Of a stretch of DNA of 64,000 nucleotides, positions 52,487-62,895 are shown piece after piece. The DNA is from Streptomyces sp. SLBN-31 (GTDB lineage Bacteria; Actinomycetota; Actinomycetes; Streptomycetales; Streptomycetaceae), in the NCBI RefSeq assembly GCF_006715395.1, contig NZ_VFNC01000002.1, positions 3,720,001-3,784,000 of the forward strand, in the 5' to 3' direction. Made by a program: the position numbers and the translations under genes. Within the stretch, counting starts at the first letter, position 1; each line of letters starts with the position of its first letter. The notes beneath the pieces were generated by a model. That model ran no database searches, was not told where the DNA came from, and saw only the letters and a list, made by a program, of their open reading frames with translations.

Positions 52487-54325
52487 TCAGCCCGGGTAGA
52501 CGGGCGCCGACCCGTCCGTGACCAGCTTCTGCCACTGCCCGCCGGAGGGCAGCCGCACGATCCCGTCCTCGGAGTACGCCACCAGCGGCAGCCCGTCGTC
52601 GGACTCGGCCGCGGTGATCTCCTTTACGCCGGTGAGGGCCGCGGGCGCGGGTCCCTCCGGTGTGGAGCCGTCGACCTGGACGTACCGCATGGTCTGCACC
52701 CCGCCGTGCTCGCGCCCGACCACCACTAGCCGGCTGTCGCCGGCCCACGACATGGCCGTCACGTCCTCCAACTCCGGTGCAGCGGGCCGCGGTTCGAGCA
52801 CCGAGACCGTGGGCTTGCCGCCCTCCGTGCCCCGCTCGATCCGCCCGATCATCAACGACTTCTTGGTGCCCTTGGCCACGACCAGCGCGACCCGCACCCC
52901 GTCGGCGGCCACCCGGACGTCCTCGATCAGGCCGTCCACCTCGGGCGTCTTCACCTCCAGCGGCTCGCCACCGCCGTGCTGGAGCACCAGCAGCCGCGCG
53001 TTGTCGGGATCGCGGTCGGCCACCCAGAGGTCGCCCTGCGCGTCCCAGCTCGGCGCGGTCAGCCGGTCGTCGCTCGTGGGGCCGTGGCTCGTCAGCACGG
53101 GGTTGCCGAGCGGATCGTCCGACACCAGCGACGCGACGTACAGCCGGCTGCCGTCGGCGCCGACCACCGCCGCGGTCCGCTCGTCGCGCGAGACGGCGAC
53201 CGACCGCAGTTCCTTGTCGTTCTCGCCCAGCGGTCCGGGCACGGGCACCGGCTCGGCCTTCGGGCCCCGGCTGCCCGCGGCGATCCGGACCAGGCGGCTC
53301 TTGTTCTCGACGAAGTACAGGTAGCCGGGCGTCTGCGCCGAGCCCCGCACGGCGAAGTCACCGCTCTGGTCCTCGCCGAGCGAGCACAGCCGCCTGCTGC
53401 CGGAGCGCAGGGCCACGGTGTCCACCGCGGGGGCGAAATTCTGCACCGTGAAGAGGAGCTGGGCCGCCATCTCGTTGCACCGGGCCGGCCCGACCCGGGC
53501 CGCGTTCTCGTTCAGCGGCACGGTCAGCGTGTTCTGGTCGTCCGGCGCCAGCGAGGTGACGCCCTTCTGCAGCGCCGATCCGGTGGGGAAACTCGTCCGC
53601 ACGACCTGGTCGAGCCAGTGCGTGGGGCCGGTGAGCAGCGAACGCACCATCTGCGTCATGGGGTCCACCCGCCGGCGTACGAACACCGGGTCCGCCACGG
53701 CCGTCGGGTGCGCCGCCCCAGCGGCGGCGTCGACGGCGAAGAAGTACTTGTTGACGGACATGAAGTTGCGCTGGAAGTCCGACTTCCCCATGACGACGCC
53801 CTGCGGCAGCCGGTCGATGCGCCACTGCTGGGTCTTCTTGTCCCGCACGAGGTGCACCAGCGACGCGTAGGGCCCGCTGTCCGGCGAGTACGACTGCTGC
53901 GTGTCCACCCTGGCGACCCGGGTGCCGTTCAGCGTGTACGACACCTCGTCGGAGTCGTCCCTGGCGTCCGAGCGGCGGTTGGGGTCGGTGCCCGGCCCGT
54001 CCGCGAGGACCGTGATCGACAGCTCCGGCTGCCAGGTCCGCGACGCCGTACCGGTCAGATACTGCCGCGCCGTCGAATAGTTCGGATCGTCGCTGGTCAG
54101 CGCCTCGAGGAAGCCCGACACGATCTCCTGGGGCTGCGCGTTCTCCTGCGGCGGCATGGCGAACACCCGCACCTGAGTGTCCTGCTGCGGCGTCGAGTCG
54201 ACCCCGCGCAGATCCCCGCTGTCGGGCATCGACGCGCACCCGGCCAGCATGACGACGCCGAGGGCGCCGTACGCCATCGCGCGCAGCGGTCTGCGCCGGG
54301 CGCCCCCCTCGCGGTCAGCGCCCAC
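52487..54325 (-). CDS. lpqB: Lipoprotein LpqB (MtrAB accessory protein)
   Basis: 612 residues from GTG 54325 (GGGAGG box). Lipoprotein signal with lipobox VVMLAGC (Cys30); a GerMN domain follows (about 190-320: VRSLLTGPTHWLDQVVRTSFPTGSALQKGV), then a beta-propeller-like C-terminal half (SRDERTAAVVGADGSRLYVASL, SWDAQGDLWVADRD). In actinobacteria LpqB interacts with the extracytoplasmic sensor of MtrB and tunes MtrA phosphorylation. Its start overlaps the mtrB end by 11 bp, so it is translationally coupled to the kinase. Confidence 0.96.
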   Translation of the reverse strand: MGADREGGARRRPLRAMAYGALGVVMLAGCASMPDSGDLRGVDSTPQQDTQVRVFAMPPQENAQPQEIVSGFLEALTSDDPNYSTARQYLTGTASRTWQPELSITVLADGPGTDPNRRSDARDDSDEVSYTLNGTRVARVDTQQSYSPDSGPYASLVHLVRDKKTQQWRIDRLPQGVVMGKSDFQRNFMSVNKYFFAVDAAAGAAHPTAVADPVFVRRRVDPMTQMVRSLLTGPTHWLDQVVRTSFPTGSALQKGVTSLAPDDQNTLTVPLNENAARVGPARCNEMAAQLLFTVQNFAPAVDTVALRSGSRRLCSLGEDQSGDFAVRGSAQTPGYLYFVENKSRLVRIAAGSRGPKAEPVPVPGPLGENDKELRSVAVSRDERTAAVVGADGSRLYVASLVSDDPLGNPVLTSHGPTSDDRLTAPSWDAQGDLWVADRDPDNARLLVLQHGGGEPLEVKTPEVDGLIEDVRVAADGVRVALVVAKGTKKSLMIGRIERGTEGGKPTVSVLEPRPAAPELEDVTAMSWAGDSRLVVVGREHGGVQTMRYVQVDGSTPEGPAPAALTGVKEITAAESDDGLPLVAYSEDGIVRLPSGGQWQKLVTDGSAPVYPG

Positions 54326-56378
54326 GGAATGCCTCCCCCTGGTTCTTCGAGTCCTCCGGCCCGGAGTCCGGGCGGCTGGGGGCCTCATTCCGCGCCCCCT
54401 CCCCGGGGGGCGTGTCGTCCTGCTGTCGTCGTGCGCCCGAGGCGGGCCGCGACACCACGCGCGCGCCGTTGCCCGGCAACGCCGTGGGGTCGGCCGTGGC
54501 GGTCACGCCGTTCCGCCTCGGGGTTATCGCCGTTATCTGGTCTGCCGCGGCCTGTACGGGCACGGTGGCGGCCTTCTCGGCCCCTCCACGCGGCAGACCG
54601 GCGTCGTCGAGTCCGCGGTTGCGGCGCGAGTCCTTCGGCTCCAGCGGTATCGGCGAGCCCCGCAGCGGCTCGTCCGCCGTCCGCGGCAGCGTCAGCCGGA
54701 ACTGCGACCCGCCGCCCGGCTCGCCCCACGCCTGCAGCCAGCCGCCGTGCAGCCGCGCGTCCTCCAGGGCGATCGACAGCCCCAGGCCCGTACCGCCGGT
54801 GGTACGCGCGCGTGCCGGGTCCGCCCGCCAGAAGCGGCTGAACACGCGCGTGGCCTCGCCCGGCTTGAGTCCGACGCCGTAGTCGCGCACCGCGACGGCG
54901 ACCGCCCCGCCCGCCGCGGCGAGCTTGACGACGACGTCCTTGCCCTCGCCGTGCTCCACGGCGTTGACGACGAGGTTGCGCAGCACCCGCTCCACCCGGC
55001 GGGCGTCCGCCTCGGCGACGACGGGCTGCTGGTCGCCGACGACCCGTATCGTCGTCCCCTTGCGCTCGGCGAGCGGCTCGGCCCCGCTGACGACCCTGCG
55101 CACGACCTCCCGCAGGTCTATCGGCTCCGCCTCCAGGGCAGCCGCGCCGGCGTCGAACCGGCTGATCTCCAGCAGATCGGCGAGCAGCGACTCGAACCGG
55201 TCCAGCTGGTCGGCGAGCAGTTCCGCCGACCGCGCGGTCACCGGATCGAAGTCCTCGCGCGCCTCGTGGATGACGTCCGCGGCCATCCGTACGGTCGTCA
55301 GCGGTGTCCGCAGCTCGTGCGACACGTCGGACACGAACCGCCGCTGCATCCGCGACAGATCCTCCAGCTGCTGGATCTTCAGCTGCAGGTTCTGCGCCAT
55401 CTTGTTGAAGGCCTCGCCCAGCCGTGCGATGTCGTCCTCGCCGGTGACCTTCATACGCTCCTGCAGCCGCCCCGCGGACAGCCTTTCGGCGATACCGGCG
55501 GCCATCCGCACTGGTGTGACGACCTGCCGCACGACGAGCCACGCGATGGCCCCGAGGAGCACCACGACGAACAGTCCTGCGGTCGCGAGGGTGCCCTTGA
55601 CCAGGCTGAGCGACTTCTCCTCCTGCGTGAGCGGGAAGAGATAGTAGAGCTGGTACGGGTCGCCGTTCGGGTCGTTGACCTGCTTGCCGATGACCAGCGC
55701 CGGCTGGGACTCCTTGTTGTTGTTGTAGACGATGCGGGTATAGCTCTGGGCGGCCGTCGGGTTGTCGTTGATCCGCGCGCGCAGGTCCTCGGGCACGCTG
55801 GCGGAGGGGTCGACGTAGCCGGAGGCCCGCGGCCCGCGGCCGCCGCCGCTGTCGTCCCCGGCGGGCAGCGTCACCACTTCGAAGGCGCCCTGTCCACCGC
55901 TGGACAGCGACGACACAAGGCCGCTCATCCACGGGATGACGCTCTGCGAGGGACGGCCGTCGGCTGTGGTGCCGTCGTCGCCGGTGCCCGCCGCGGCCTC
56001 GTCGGCCGTCTGTTTGGCCACCGCGAATCCGCCGGTGGCCTGGCTCTGCGAGGCCTTCACCTTGGCGTCCAGCAGCCCGTTGCGGACCTGTCCGATCACG
56101 ACGAAGCCGAGCAGCAGCACCACGCCCAGCGACATCAGCAGGGTGGTGGCCACGACCTTGAGCTGGATGTTGCGCCGCCACAGCCGCATGACGGGCAGCA
56201 GCGGCCGCCGCACCCAGCGCATGAACAGCCGCAGCACGGGGCTGCCCTGGACGCCGCCCTGCAGCAGCCCGCCCTCCAGCAGGCGCCGCCAACGGGAGCC
56301 CGCGGTCTTCCGGCCGACAGGCCGCCCCGCGCGGGCCCCTGCCGGCCCGGTCGCCGAAGCGGCACTGTCACCGGTCAT
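54315..56378 (-). CDS. mtrB: Sensor histidine kinase MtrB
   Basis: 687 residues. TM1 (about 74-95), an extracytoplasmic sensor of ~200 residues, TM2 (ATAGLFVVVLLGAIAWLVV), a HAMP domain (RQVVTPVRMAAGIAERLSAGRL), HisKA with FVSDVSHELRTPLTTV (phospho-His354) and HATPase_c with NLVVNAVEHGEG, VRDYGVGLKPGEA and TGGTGLGLSIA. A ~125-residue disordered C-terminal tail follows. It phosphorylates MtrA, which in Streptomyces coordinates development and antibiotic production (established for the family). ATG 56378 lies one base after the mtrA stop. Confidence 0.97.
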   Translation of the reverse strand: MTGDSAASATGPAGARAGRPVGRKTAGSRWRRLLEGGLLQGGVQGSPVLRLFMRWVRRPLLPVMRLWRRNIQLKVVATTLLMSLGVVLLLGFVVIGQVRNGLLDAKVKASQSQATGGFAVAKQTADEAAAGTGDDGTTADGRPSQSVIPWMSGLVSSLSSGGQGAFEVVTLPAGDDSGGGRGPRASGYVDPSASVPEDLRARINDNPTAAQSYTRIVYNNNKESQPALVIGKQVNDPNGDPYQLYYLFPLTQEEKSLSLVKGTLATAGLFVVVLLGAIAWLVVRQVVTPVRMAAGIAERLSAGRLQERMKVTGEDDIARLGEAFNKMAQNLQLKIQQLEDLSRMQRRFVSDVSHELRTPLTTVRMAADVIHEAREDFDPVTARSAELLADQLDRFESLLADLLEISRFDAGAAALEAEPIDLREVVRRVVSGAEPLAERKGTTIRVVGDQQPVVAEADARRVERVLRNLVVNAVEHGEGKDVVVKLAAAGGAVAVAVRDYGVGLKPGEATRVFSRFWRADPARARTTGGTGLGLSIALEDARLHGGWLQAWGEPGGGSQFRLTLPRTADEPLRGSPIPLEPKDSRRNRGLDDAGLPRGGAEKAATVPVQAAADQITAITPRRNGVTATADPTALPGNGARVVSRPASGARRQQDDTPPGEGARNEAPSRPDSGPEDSKNQGEAFRGR

Positions 56379-56379
56379 G

Positions 56380-57069
56380 TCAGCTCGGTCCTGCCTTGTA
56401 CCCCACGCCACGGACGGTCACCACGATCTCCGGCCGCTCCGGGTCCTTCTCGACCTTGGAACGCAGCCGCTGCACGTGAACATTCACAAGCCGGGTGTCA
56501 GCGGCGTGCCGGTATCCCCACACCTGCTCGAGCAGCACCTCGCGGGTGAACACCTGCCAGGGCTTGCGGGCCAGCGCGACCAGCAGGTCGAACTCCAGCG
56601 GCGTCAGCGCGATCGACTGCCCGTCCCGCTTCACGGAGTGACCGGCCACGTCGATCACCAGATCGCCGATGGCCAACTGCTCCGGCGCCGGCTCCTCGGA
56701 CCTCCTGAGCCGCGCCCGGATCCGGGCCACGAGCTCCTTCGGCTTGAACGGCTTGACGATGTAGTCGTCAGCCCCCGACTCCAGCCCGACCACCACGTCG
56801 ACGGTGTCGCTCTTGGCCGTGAGCATCACGATCGGCACACCCGACTCGGCCCTGATCAGACGGCACACCTCGATGCCGTCCCGCCCGGGCAGCATGAGGT
56901 CGAGCAGCACCAGATCGGGCTTGCTCTCCCGGAACGCGGCCAGCGCCTTGTCGCCGTCGGCTACGAAAGACGGCTCAAAACCTTCACCACGCAGCACGAT
57001 GCCGAGCATCTCGGCAAGTGCGGTGTCGTCGTCGACGACAAGGACTCGTCCCTTCATAAACGACATCAT
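56380..57069 (-). CDS. mtrA: Response regulator MtrA
   Basis: 229-residue OmpR/PhoB-type regulator. Receiver with DDD (13-15), phosphoacceptor Asp57 in LVLLDLMLPG, TAKS (Lys86) and VKPFKP (Lys106). A winged-helix DNA-binding domain (about 135-229: ALTPLEFDLLVALARKPWQVFTREVLLEQVWGYRHAADTRLVNVHVQRLRSKVE) binds DNA. First gene of mtrA-mtrB-lpqB. The upstream 212 bp contain paired GTCAC/GTGAC words that may be its own sites. Confidence 0.98.
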   Translation of the reverse strand: MMSFMKGRVLVVDDDTALAEMLGIVLRGEGFEPSFVADGDKALAAFRESKPDLVLLDLMLPGRDGIEVCRLIRAESGVPIVMLTAKSDTVDVVVGLESGADDYIVKPFKPKELVARIRARLRRSEEPAPEQLAIGDLVIDVAGHSVKRDGQSIALTPLEFDLLVALARKPWQVFTREVLLEQVWGYRHAADTRLVNVHVQRLRSKVEKDPERPEIVVTVRGVGYKAGPS

Positions 57070-57108
57070 CCCATTCTCATAACGGTGGCGAAGGTGCAGG
57101 TGAGCAGC

Positions 57109-57167
57109 GTCACTGGCCCGTGACGATAGTCGTATCCGGGCGTCACTGTCTGCCCCTGTCCTGTGAC
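57109..57167. promoter_or_regulatory. GTCAC/GTGAC dyads upstream of mtrA, possible autoregulatory sites
   Basis: GTCAC-N6-GTGAC at 57109-57124 and GTCAC-N16-GTGAC at 57142-57167, 40-98 bp upstream of the mtrA start. MtrA boxes contain GTCAC-like words (known from mycobacterial work); assignment is tentative. Confidence 0.35.
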
Positions 57168-57281
57168 GTCGACATCAGCGACGTATGTCGCTACCCAGAG
57201 TAGGCGGAGGCAGCGACACCACTACGCCGACGCCATCGGGACAGAGCCTCCGTTCCGGCGAAGGCCTCGCCACGCCATGAG

Positions 57282-58427
57282 CTACATCGACGCCGGGCGG
57301 GACCTCGCACACAGTCCTGCGAGGGCCTCGGCGGTCACGGGAGAGACGGCGCCCTCTTCCGTGACGATCGCGGTGACCAGCTCGGGCGGCGTGACGTCGA
57401 ACGCGGGGTTGTAGGCCTGGGTCCCCAGCGGAGCCACCGGAATCCCGCCGCCCGCCTCCGAGCCCATCACCGGCACCTGGGGCGCTGTGAGCTCGGTCAC
57501 CTCATGTCCGGGACGCTGCTCCACCTCGATGGACGCCCCGTCGGGAGTGTCCAGGTCGATCGTCGTCGTCGGTGCCACCACGAGGAACGGCACATGGTGG
57601 TACCGCGCGAGCACCGCGAGCGGGTAGCTCCCCACCTTGTTGGCCACCGAGCCGTCGGCCGCGATGCGGTCGGCCCCGATCAGCACCGCGTCCACCTCAC
57701 CGGCCGCGAACAGCGAGCCCGCCGCGTTGTCCGTGAGCAAGGTGTACGCCATCCCGTTGCGCGCCGCCTCATAGGCCGTCAGGCGAGCGCCCTGCAGCAA
57801 CGGACGGGTCTCGTCGACCCAGAGCCGCCGCAACTGGCCCGTGCGGTGCGCCGCGAGTGCCACGGCGAACGCCGTCCCCTCCCCGCCCGACACCAGCGCA
57901 CCGGTGTTGCAGTGGGTGAGGATCCGGTATCCGCCGCCGGGCAGCAGCTCGTCGAGCAGCGCCAGCCCGCGCTCGGCCATCCGCGCGCTGGCCTCGGCGT
58001 CCTCCTCGTGCAGTGCTCGCGCCGCGGTCAGCGCCGCCGCCGCGGCCTGCTCGGGATCGCCGCTCCTGGCGTACTCCGCCCGGTGGGCGGCCTGCGCCCT
58101 GCGCACCCCGACGGCGAGGTTCACCGCGGTCGGCCGGGCTCCCGCCAACGCGGTCGCGGCCTCGTCCACGTCGAAGCCACGCACGGCGGCGAGCGCGACG
58201 CCGTACGCCCCCGCGATGCCGAGCAACGGCGCCCCGCGCACGGCGAGCGACCGGATCGCCTCCACCAGCGCGGACGCGTCCGTACAGACCAGCTCGACCT
58301 CCTCGGCCGGCAGCCTTGTCTGGTCGAGAAGCACCACCACGGGGCCCTCGGGTGGCTCCTCCCAACGGATCGCCGGGGTCTCGGTCGGTTTGCTGTCCTC
58401 GCCGTATTGCGCGTACTGATCAGCCAT
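57282..58427 (-). CDS. mtnA: Methylthioribose-1-phosphate isomerase
   Basis: 381 residues. MtnA converts methylthioribose-1-phosphate to methylthioribulose-1-phosphate in methionine salvage. Family blocks are RGAPLLGIAGAYG (64 onward, substrate phosphate), THCNTGAL with catalytic Cys173, LTDNAAGSLF, and IGADRIAADGSVANKVGSY with catalytic Asp253. ATG 58427 (MADQYAQYGED). Same strand as mtrA with a 212-bp gap; no other salvage gene is present. Divergent from the membrane-protein operon at 58568. Confidence 0.95.
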   Translation of the reverse strand: MADQYAQYGEDSKPTETPAIRWEEPPEGPVVVLLDQTRLPAEEVELVCTDASALVEAIRSLAVRGAPLLGIAGAYGVALAAVRGFDVDEAATALAGARPTAVNLAVGVRRAQAAHRAEYARSGDPEQAAAAALTAARALHEEDAEASARMAERGLALLDELLPGGGYRILTHCNTGALVSGGEGTAFAVALAAHRTGQLRRLWVDETRPLLQGARLTAYEAARNGMAYTLLTDNAAGSLFAAGEVDAVLIGADRIAADGSVANKVGSYPLAVLARYHHVPFLVVAPTTTIDLDTPDGASIEVEQRPGHEVTELTAPQVPVMGSEAGGGIPVAPLGTQAYNPAFDVTPPELVTAIVTEEGAVSPVTAEALAGLCARSRPASM

Positions 58428-58567
58428 GCCGTCAGTCTGCCCCTTTTTCCGCAGACAATTGAAGGTGCGCAGCCCGTACCGCGCCCGGTACCGGGGCGAC
58501 CACCCCATGGCACGATGGCTGCCAACCTGCCGCCGCGACCGCGGACGGGCACCGTGAAGGAGCGACG

Positions 58568-59926
58568 ATGAAAGACACTCCGGGCTGGGCCTCGCCCGGA
58601 TCTGCCCCGTCCGACGGACAGGAACCCGGCGCCTCCGGCCCTGCCGAGCCCCACGACCGACCCGGCACGACGGACTCCGCCGGCCAGCCGGGCGCCGACG
58701 CGCAGGACCAGGGCGTGAAGTGGTCCAAGGAGCAGCCTCCCGCGGGCCAGTGGTCCGCGCCCACCGGACCCGCGAGCCCGGGCCAGACCCCGCCGCCCCC
58801 ACCGCCCGGCCCCGGCTGGGGCGGCCGGCCTCCCGGCGGCAACGGCGGCCCGGGCGGTCCCGGCGGCCAGGGGGGTTACGGCGGCTACGGCTCCCCCGGT
58901 GGCTGGAGCGGCGGCTGGGGCGGCGCCTGGGGCGGCCCTCCCCCTGCGGCCAAGCCCGGTGTGATCCCGCTCCGTCCGCTCGGCGTGGGCGAGATCCTCG
59001 ATGGCGCGGTCTCCACCATGCGCACCTACTGGCGCACGGTCCTCGGCATCTCGCTGACCGTCGCCGTCGTCACCCAGATCGCCGTCATCCTCCTGCAGGG
59101 CTTCGCCCTCAACGACAACGCCACCGCGGACACCCTGAGCGATCCGAGCGCCAGCCTCAGCGAGGTCACCCGCGCCATGGGCGACACCATGGCGAACACC
59201 GCCGTGGTCTTCCTGATCTCCCTGATCGGCACGATCACGGCGACCGCCCTGCTCACCACGGTCACCAGCCGGGCCGTGCTCGGCAAGCCCGTCGCCATCG
59301 GCGAGGCCTGGCGCGACGCCCGCCCGCAGGTGCTCAAGCTGTTCGGCCTGATCTTCCTGCTGCTGCTCATCACGTTCGGCATCGTCTTCGGCGGCACACT
59401 GCCCGGCATCCTCGTCGCCCTCTCCGGCTCGAATACCGCCGGCGCCGCGCTGGCCGTCCTGGGCGGTCTCGGCGCGGGCGTCGTCGCCCTGTGGCTGATG
59501 ATCCGCTTCTCGCTCGCCTCCCCCGCGCTGATGCTGGAGAAGCAGAGCATCACCAAGTCGATGGGCCGCTCGGTGAAGCTGGTCCGCGGCTCCTGGTGGC
59601 GAATCTTCGGCATCCAGCTGCTCGCCACGGTCATCGCGAACATCGTCGCCTCGATCGTGGTCATCCCCTTCACCTTCATCGGCGCGGCCGTCGGCGGCGA
59701 CGGCATCGTCGGCTTCCTCAACAGCGGGGGCCACGTCGGCTGGACGTTCCTGATCATCAGCGGGATCGGCTCGGTGATCGGCTCCATGATCACGTTCCCG
59801 ATCACGGCCGGTGTCACCGTGCTGCTCTACATCGACCAGCGCATCCGCCGCGAGGCCCTCGACCTCGACCTGGCCCGAGCCGCCGGCGTCCAGGGGTACG
59901 GCGCCGGCACCGGCTCGGGGAGCTGA
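58568..59926 (+). CDS. Proline/glycine-rich polytopic membrane protein
   Basis: 452 residues behind GAAGGAG. The first ~135 residues are disordered, acidic then very rich in Pro and Gly (TPPPPPPGPGWGGRPPGGNGGPGGPGG). A membrane domain follows (IPLRPLGVGEILDGAVSTMRTYWRTVLGISLTVAVV onward) with about six TM helices, an inverted duplicated arrangement, and LMLEKQSITKSMGRSVKLVRGSWWRIFGIQLLATVIANIV, seen in a family annotated as glycerophosphodiester phosphodiesterase membrane-domain-like. No catalytic phosphodiesterase motif is present. It heads the operon with DUF4129, DUF4350, MoxR and DUF58 genes. Confidence 0.8.
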   Translation: MKDTPGWASPGSAPSDGQEPGASGPAEPHDRPGTTDSAGQPGADAQDQGVKWSKEQPPAGQWSAPTGPASPGQTPPPPPPGPGWGGRPPGGNGGPGGPGGQGGYGGYGSPGGWSGGWGGAWGGPPPAAKPGVIPLRPLGVGEILDGAVSTMRTYWRTVLGISLTVAVVTQIAVILLQGFALNDNATADTLSDPSASLSEVTRAMGDTMANTAVVFLISLIGTITATALLTTVTSRAVLGKPVAIGEAWRDARPQVLKLFGLIFLLLLITFGIVFGGTLPGILVALSGSNTAGAALAVLGGLGAGVVALWLMIRFSLASPALMLEKQSITKSMGRSVKLVRGSWWRIFGIQLLATVIANIVASIVVIPFTFIGAAVGGDGIVGFLNSGGHVGWTFLIISGIGSVIGSMITFPITAGVTVLLYIDQRIRREALDLDLARAAGVQGYGAGTGSGS

Positions 59927-59957
59927 TGCGGTGAGTCCTACGGGGGGAGTTCTCACC

Positions 59958-60713
59958 ATGGCGCCGGCACTGTCACGCGCCGCCGGATCGGCCGTACGAG
60001 CCCTGGTGCGCGCCGGCGACACCTCTCTGCTGTCGTCGGCGCGCTCCGGCGACGAGCCACCGGTGACGATCCCGCGCGACCCCGCGCGGGAAGCGGCCCG
60101 GCGCGAGCTGTCCAAGCGCATGTACCACGAGAACGACCCCAGCCTGTTCCAGCGCGCCCTCAACGCCTTCTGGGACTGGATCGAAAAACTCTTCGGCTCG
60201 GCCGCAGCCGCGACCCCCGGAGGCGCGCTCGGCCTGGTGGTCGTCGTCGTGGCGGTCCTCCTGGTACTGGGCGCGCTGTGGTGGCGCCTGGGCACCCCGG
60301 GCCGCCAACCCACCTCCTCCGCCGCCCTGTTCGACGACCGCCCCCGCAGCGCCGCCGAACACCGTGCTGCCGCCGAGGCGCACGCCGCCCAGGGCCACTG
60401 GAACCAGGCCGTCCAGGAACGCATGCGGGCCATCGTCCGCTCCCTCGAGGAACGCGCACTCCTCGACGTCCGCCCCGGCCGCACCGCCGACGAGGCCGCC
60501 GCCGGGGCGGGCCGCGCCCTGCCGTCCCACACGGACCGACTGCGCACGGCCGCCCGGGACTTCGACGACGTCACGTACGGTGGCCGCAGGGCGAGCGAGA
60601 TGTCGTACAGCCGCATCGCCGAACTCGACCGCGACCTCGAACGCGCCAAGCCGCACCTCGCGAACAGCACCCCCGGCACGGCGCACAACACCCGCCAGGG
60701 AGAGGACGGATGA
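59958..60713 (+). CDS. DUF4129 membrane protein
   Basis: 251 residues from ATG 59958, chosen for its GGGGGGAG site; a GTG 27 bases earlier is possible. One TM helix (about 94-116: LGLVVVVVAVLLVLGALWW) separates an N-terminal part (ARRELSKRMYHENDPSLFQRALNAFWDWIEKLF) from a helical C-terminal domain (WNQAVQERMRAIVRSLEERALLDVRPGRTADEAA). This DUF4129 arrangement resembles the C-terminal domain of transglutaminase-like membrane proteins encoded with MoxR/DUF58. Stop overlaps the next start (ATGA). Confidence 0.88.
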   Translation: MAPALSRAAGSAVRALVRAGDTSLLSSARSGDEPPVTIPRDPAREAARRELSKRMYHENDPSLFQRALNAFWDWIEKLFGSAAAATPGGALGLVVVVVAVLLVLGALWWRLGTPGRQPTSSAALFDDRPRSAAEHRAAAEAHAAQGHWNQAVQERMRAIVRSLEERALLDVRPGRTADEAAAGAGRALPSHTDRLRTAARDFDDVTYGGRRASEMSYSRIAELDRDLERAKPHLANSTPGTAHNTRQGEDG

Positions 60714-61902
60714 CCGCCGAGGCCACCACGCTCCCCTCCACCTCGGTCTCGCCCACCGCCCGCCAGGTGTGGACCCGCGCGCGAGGCATCGCCCTCGCCG
60801 TGATCCTCGTCCTGGCCGCGGCCGTCGTCATCGCCGTGGTCCGCTCCGACGTGCGGCACGGCGAACTCGACCCGCGCTCGGTCGACCCCTACGGCAGCCG
60901 CGCGGTCGCCGAGATCCTCGCCGACCACGGGGTCACCACGCGCGTGGTCACCACCCTGGCCGAGGCGCGCGCCGCGGCCTCCCCGAACACCACGCTCCTG
61001 ATCGCCGTCCCGGACCGGCTGACGCCACGTCAACAGACCGCGCTGCACGCCGCGATCGCCGACTCCGGCGGTCGCACTGTGCTGGTCGCCCCCGGCAGCT
61101 CCTCCGTCGAGAAACTCGTCCCCGGCGTGACGGCGGACCCCGCCACGAGCTTCGACTCCACACTCGCCCCCCGCTGCGGTCTGCCCGCGGCCCAGCGCGC
61201 CGGCCGCGCCGACACCGGCGGCATCCGCTACACCACCACCCACCTCGAAGCCGCCAAGTGCTACCCCAGCGAGCGCCTGGCCACCCTGCTGCGCATCCCG
61301 CAGAACCCCGGAGACGGCGACACCATCGTCCTCGGCGCGCCCGACATCCTCCTGAACGACCGTCTCGACGAGCAGGGCAACGCCTCGCTCGCCCTGCAAC
61401 TCCTCGGCTCCCGCCCCCATCTGGTCTGGTACCTCCCCTCGCTCTCCGACTCCTCGGCCACCGACGGCGGCGAGAAGAGCTTCCTGGACCTGCTCCCCTC
61501 CGGCTGGCTCTGGGGCACCCTGCAGCTCTTCATCGCCGCAGCTCTCGCCGCCCTCTGGCGGGCACGCCGATTCGGCCCCCTCGTGCCCGAGAAACTGCCC
61601 GTGGCGATCCGCGCCTCCGAAACCGTCGAAGGTCGCGCCCGCCTCTACCGCAAGGCCAACGCCCGCGATCGCGCGGCCGCCGCTCTTCGCTCCACCACCC
61701 GCACCCGCCTCGCCCCCCTCGTAGGCGTCCCCGTCTCCCAGGCGCACGCGCCCGAGACCCTGCTCCCCGCCCTGTCCGCCCACCTCCGCGGCGACGGACA
61801 GTCCCTGCGCTCCCTGCTCTTCGGCCCGCCGCCCAGCGACGACACGGCCCTCATCGCCCTCGCCGACCAACTCGACGCCCTCGAAAGAGAGGTACGCCGT
61901 CC

Positions 61903-61906
<4 letters not shown>
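60710..61906 (+). CDS. DUF4350 membrane protein
   Basis: 398 residues; 4-bp ATGA overlap with the gene before and after, so coupled. TM1 (about 26-45: IALAVILVLAAAVVIAVV), an extracytoplasmic domain (DPYGSRAVAEILADHGVTTRVVTTLAEARAAASPNTTLLIAVPDRLTPRQQ...) with a GATase-like alpha/beta look, then TM2 (about 265-285) with LWRARRFGPLVPEKLP after it and a cytoplasmic helical tail (YRKANARDRAAAALRSTTRTRLAPLVG). The fold and position are those of DUF4350 proteins of the MoxR-DUF58 operons. Function unknown. Confidence 0.88.

Positions 61907-62894
<988 letters not shown>

Positions 62895-62895
<1 letters not shown>

Noticed and set aside
58121..61870. 1249-codon minus-strand frame opposite the MoxR operon
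   Set aside because: Low-complexity Gly/Arg/Ala/Glu translation typical of a shadow; the plus-strand genes have family motifs and coupled starts.
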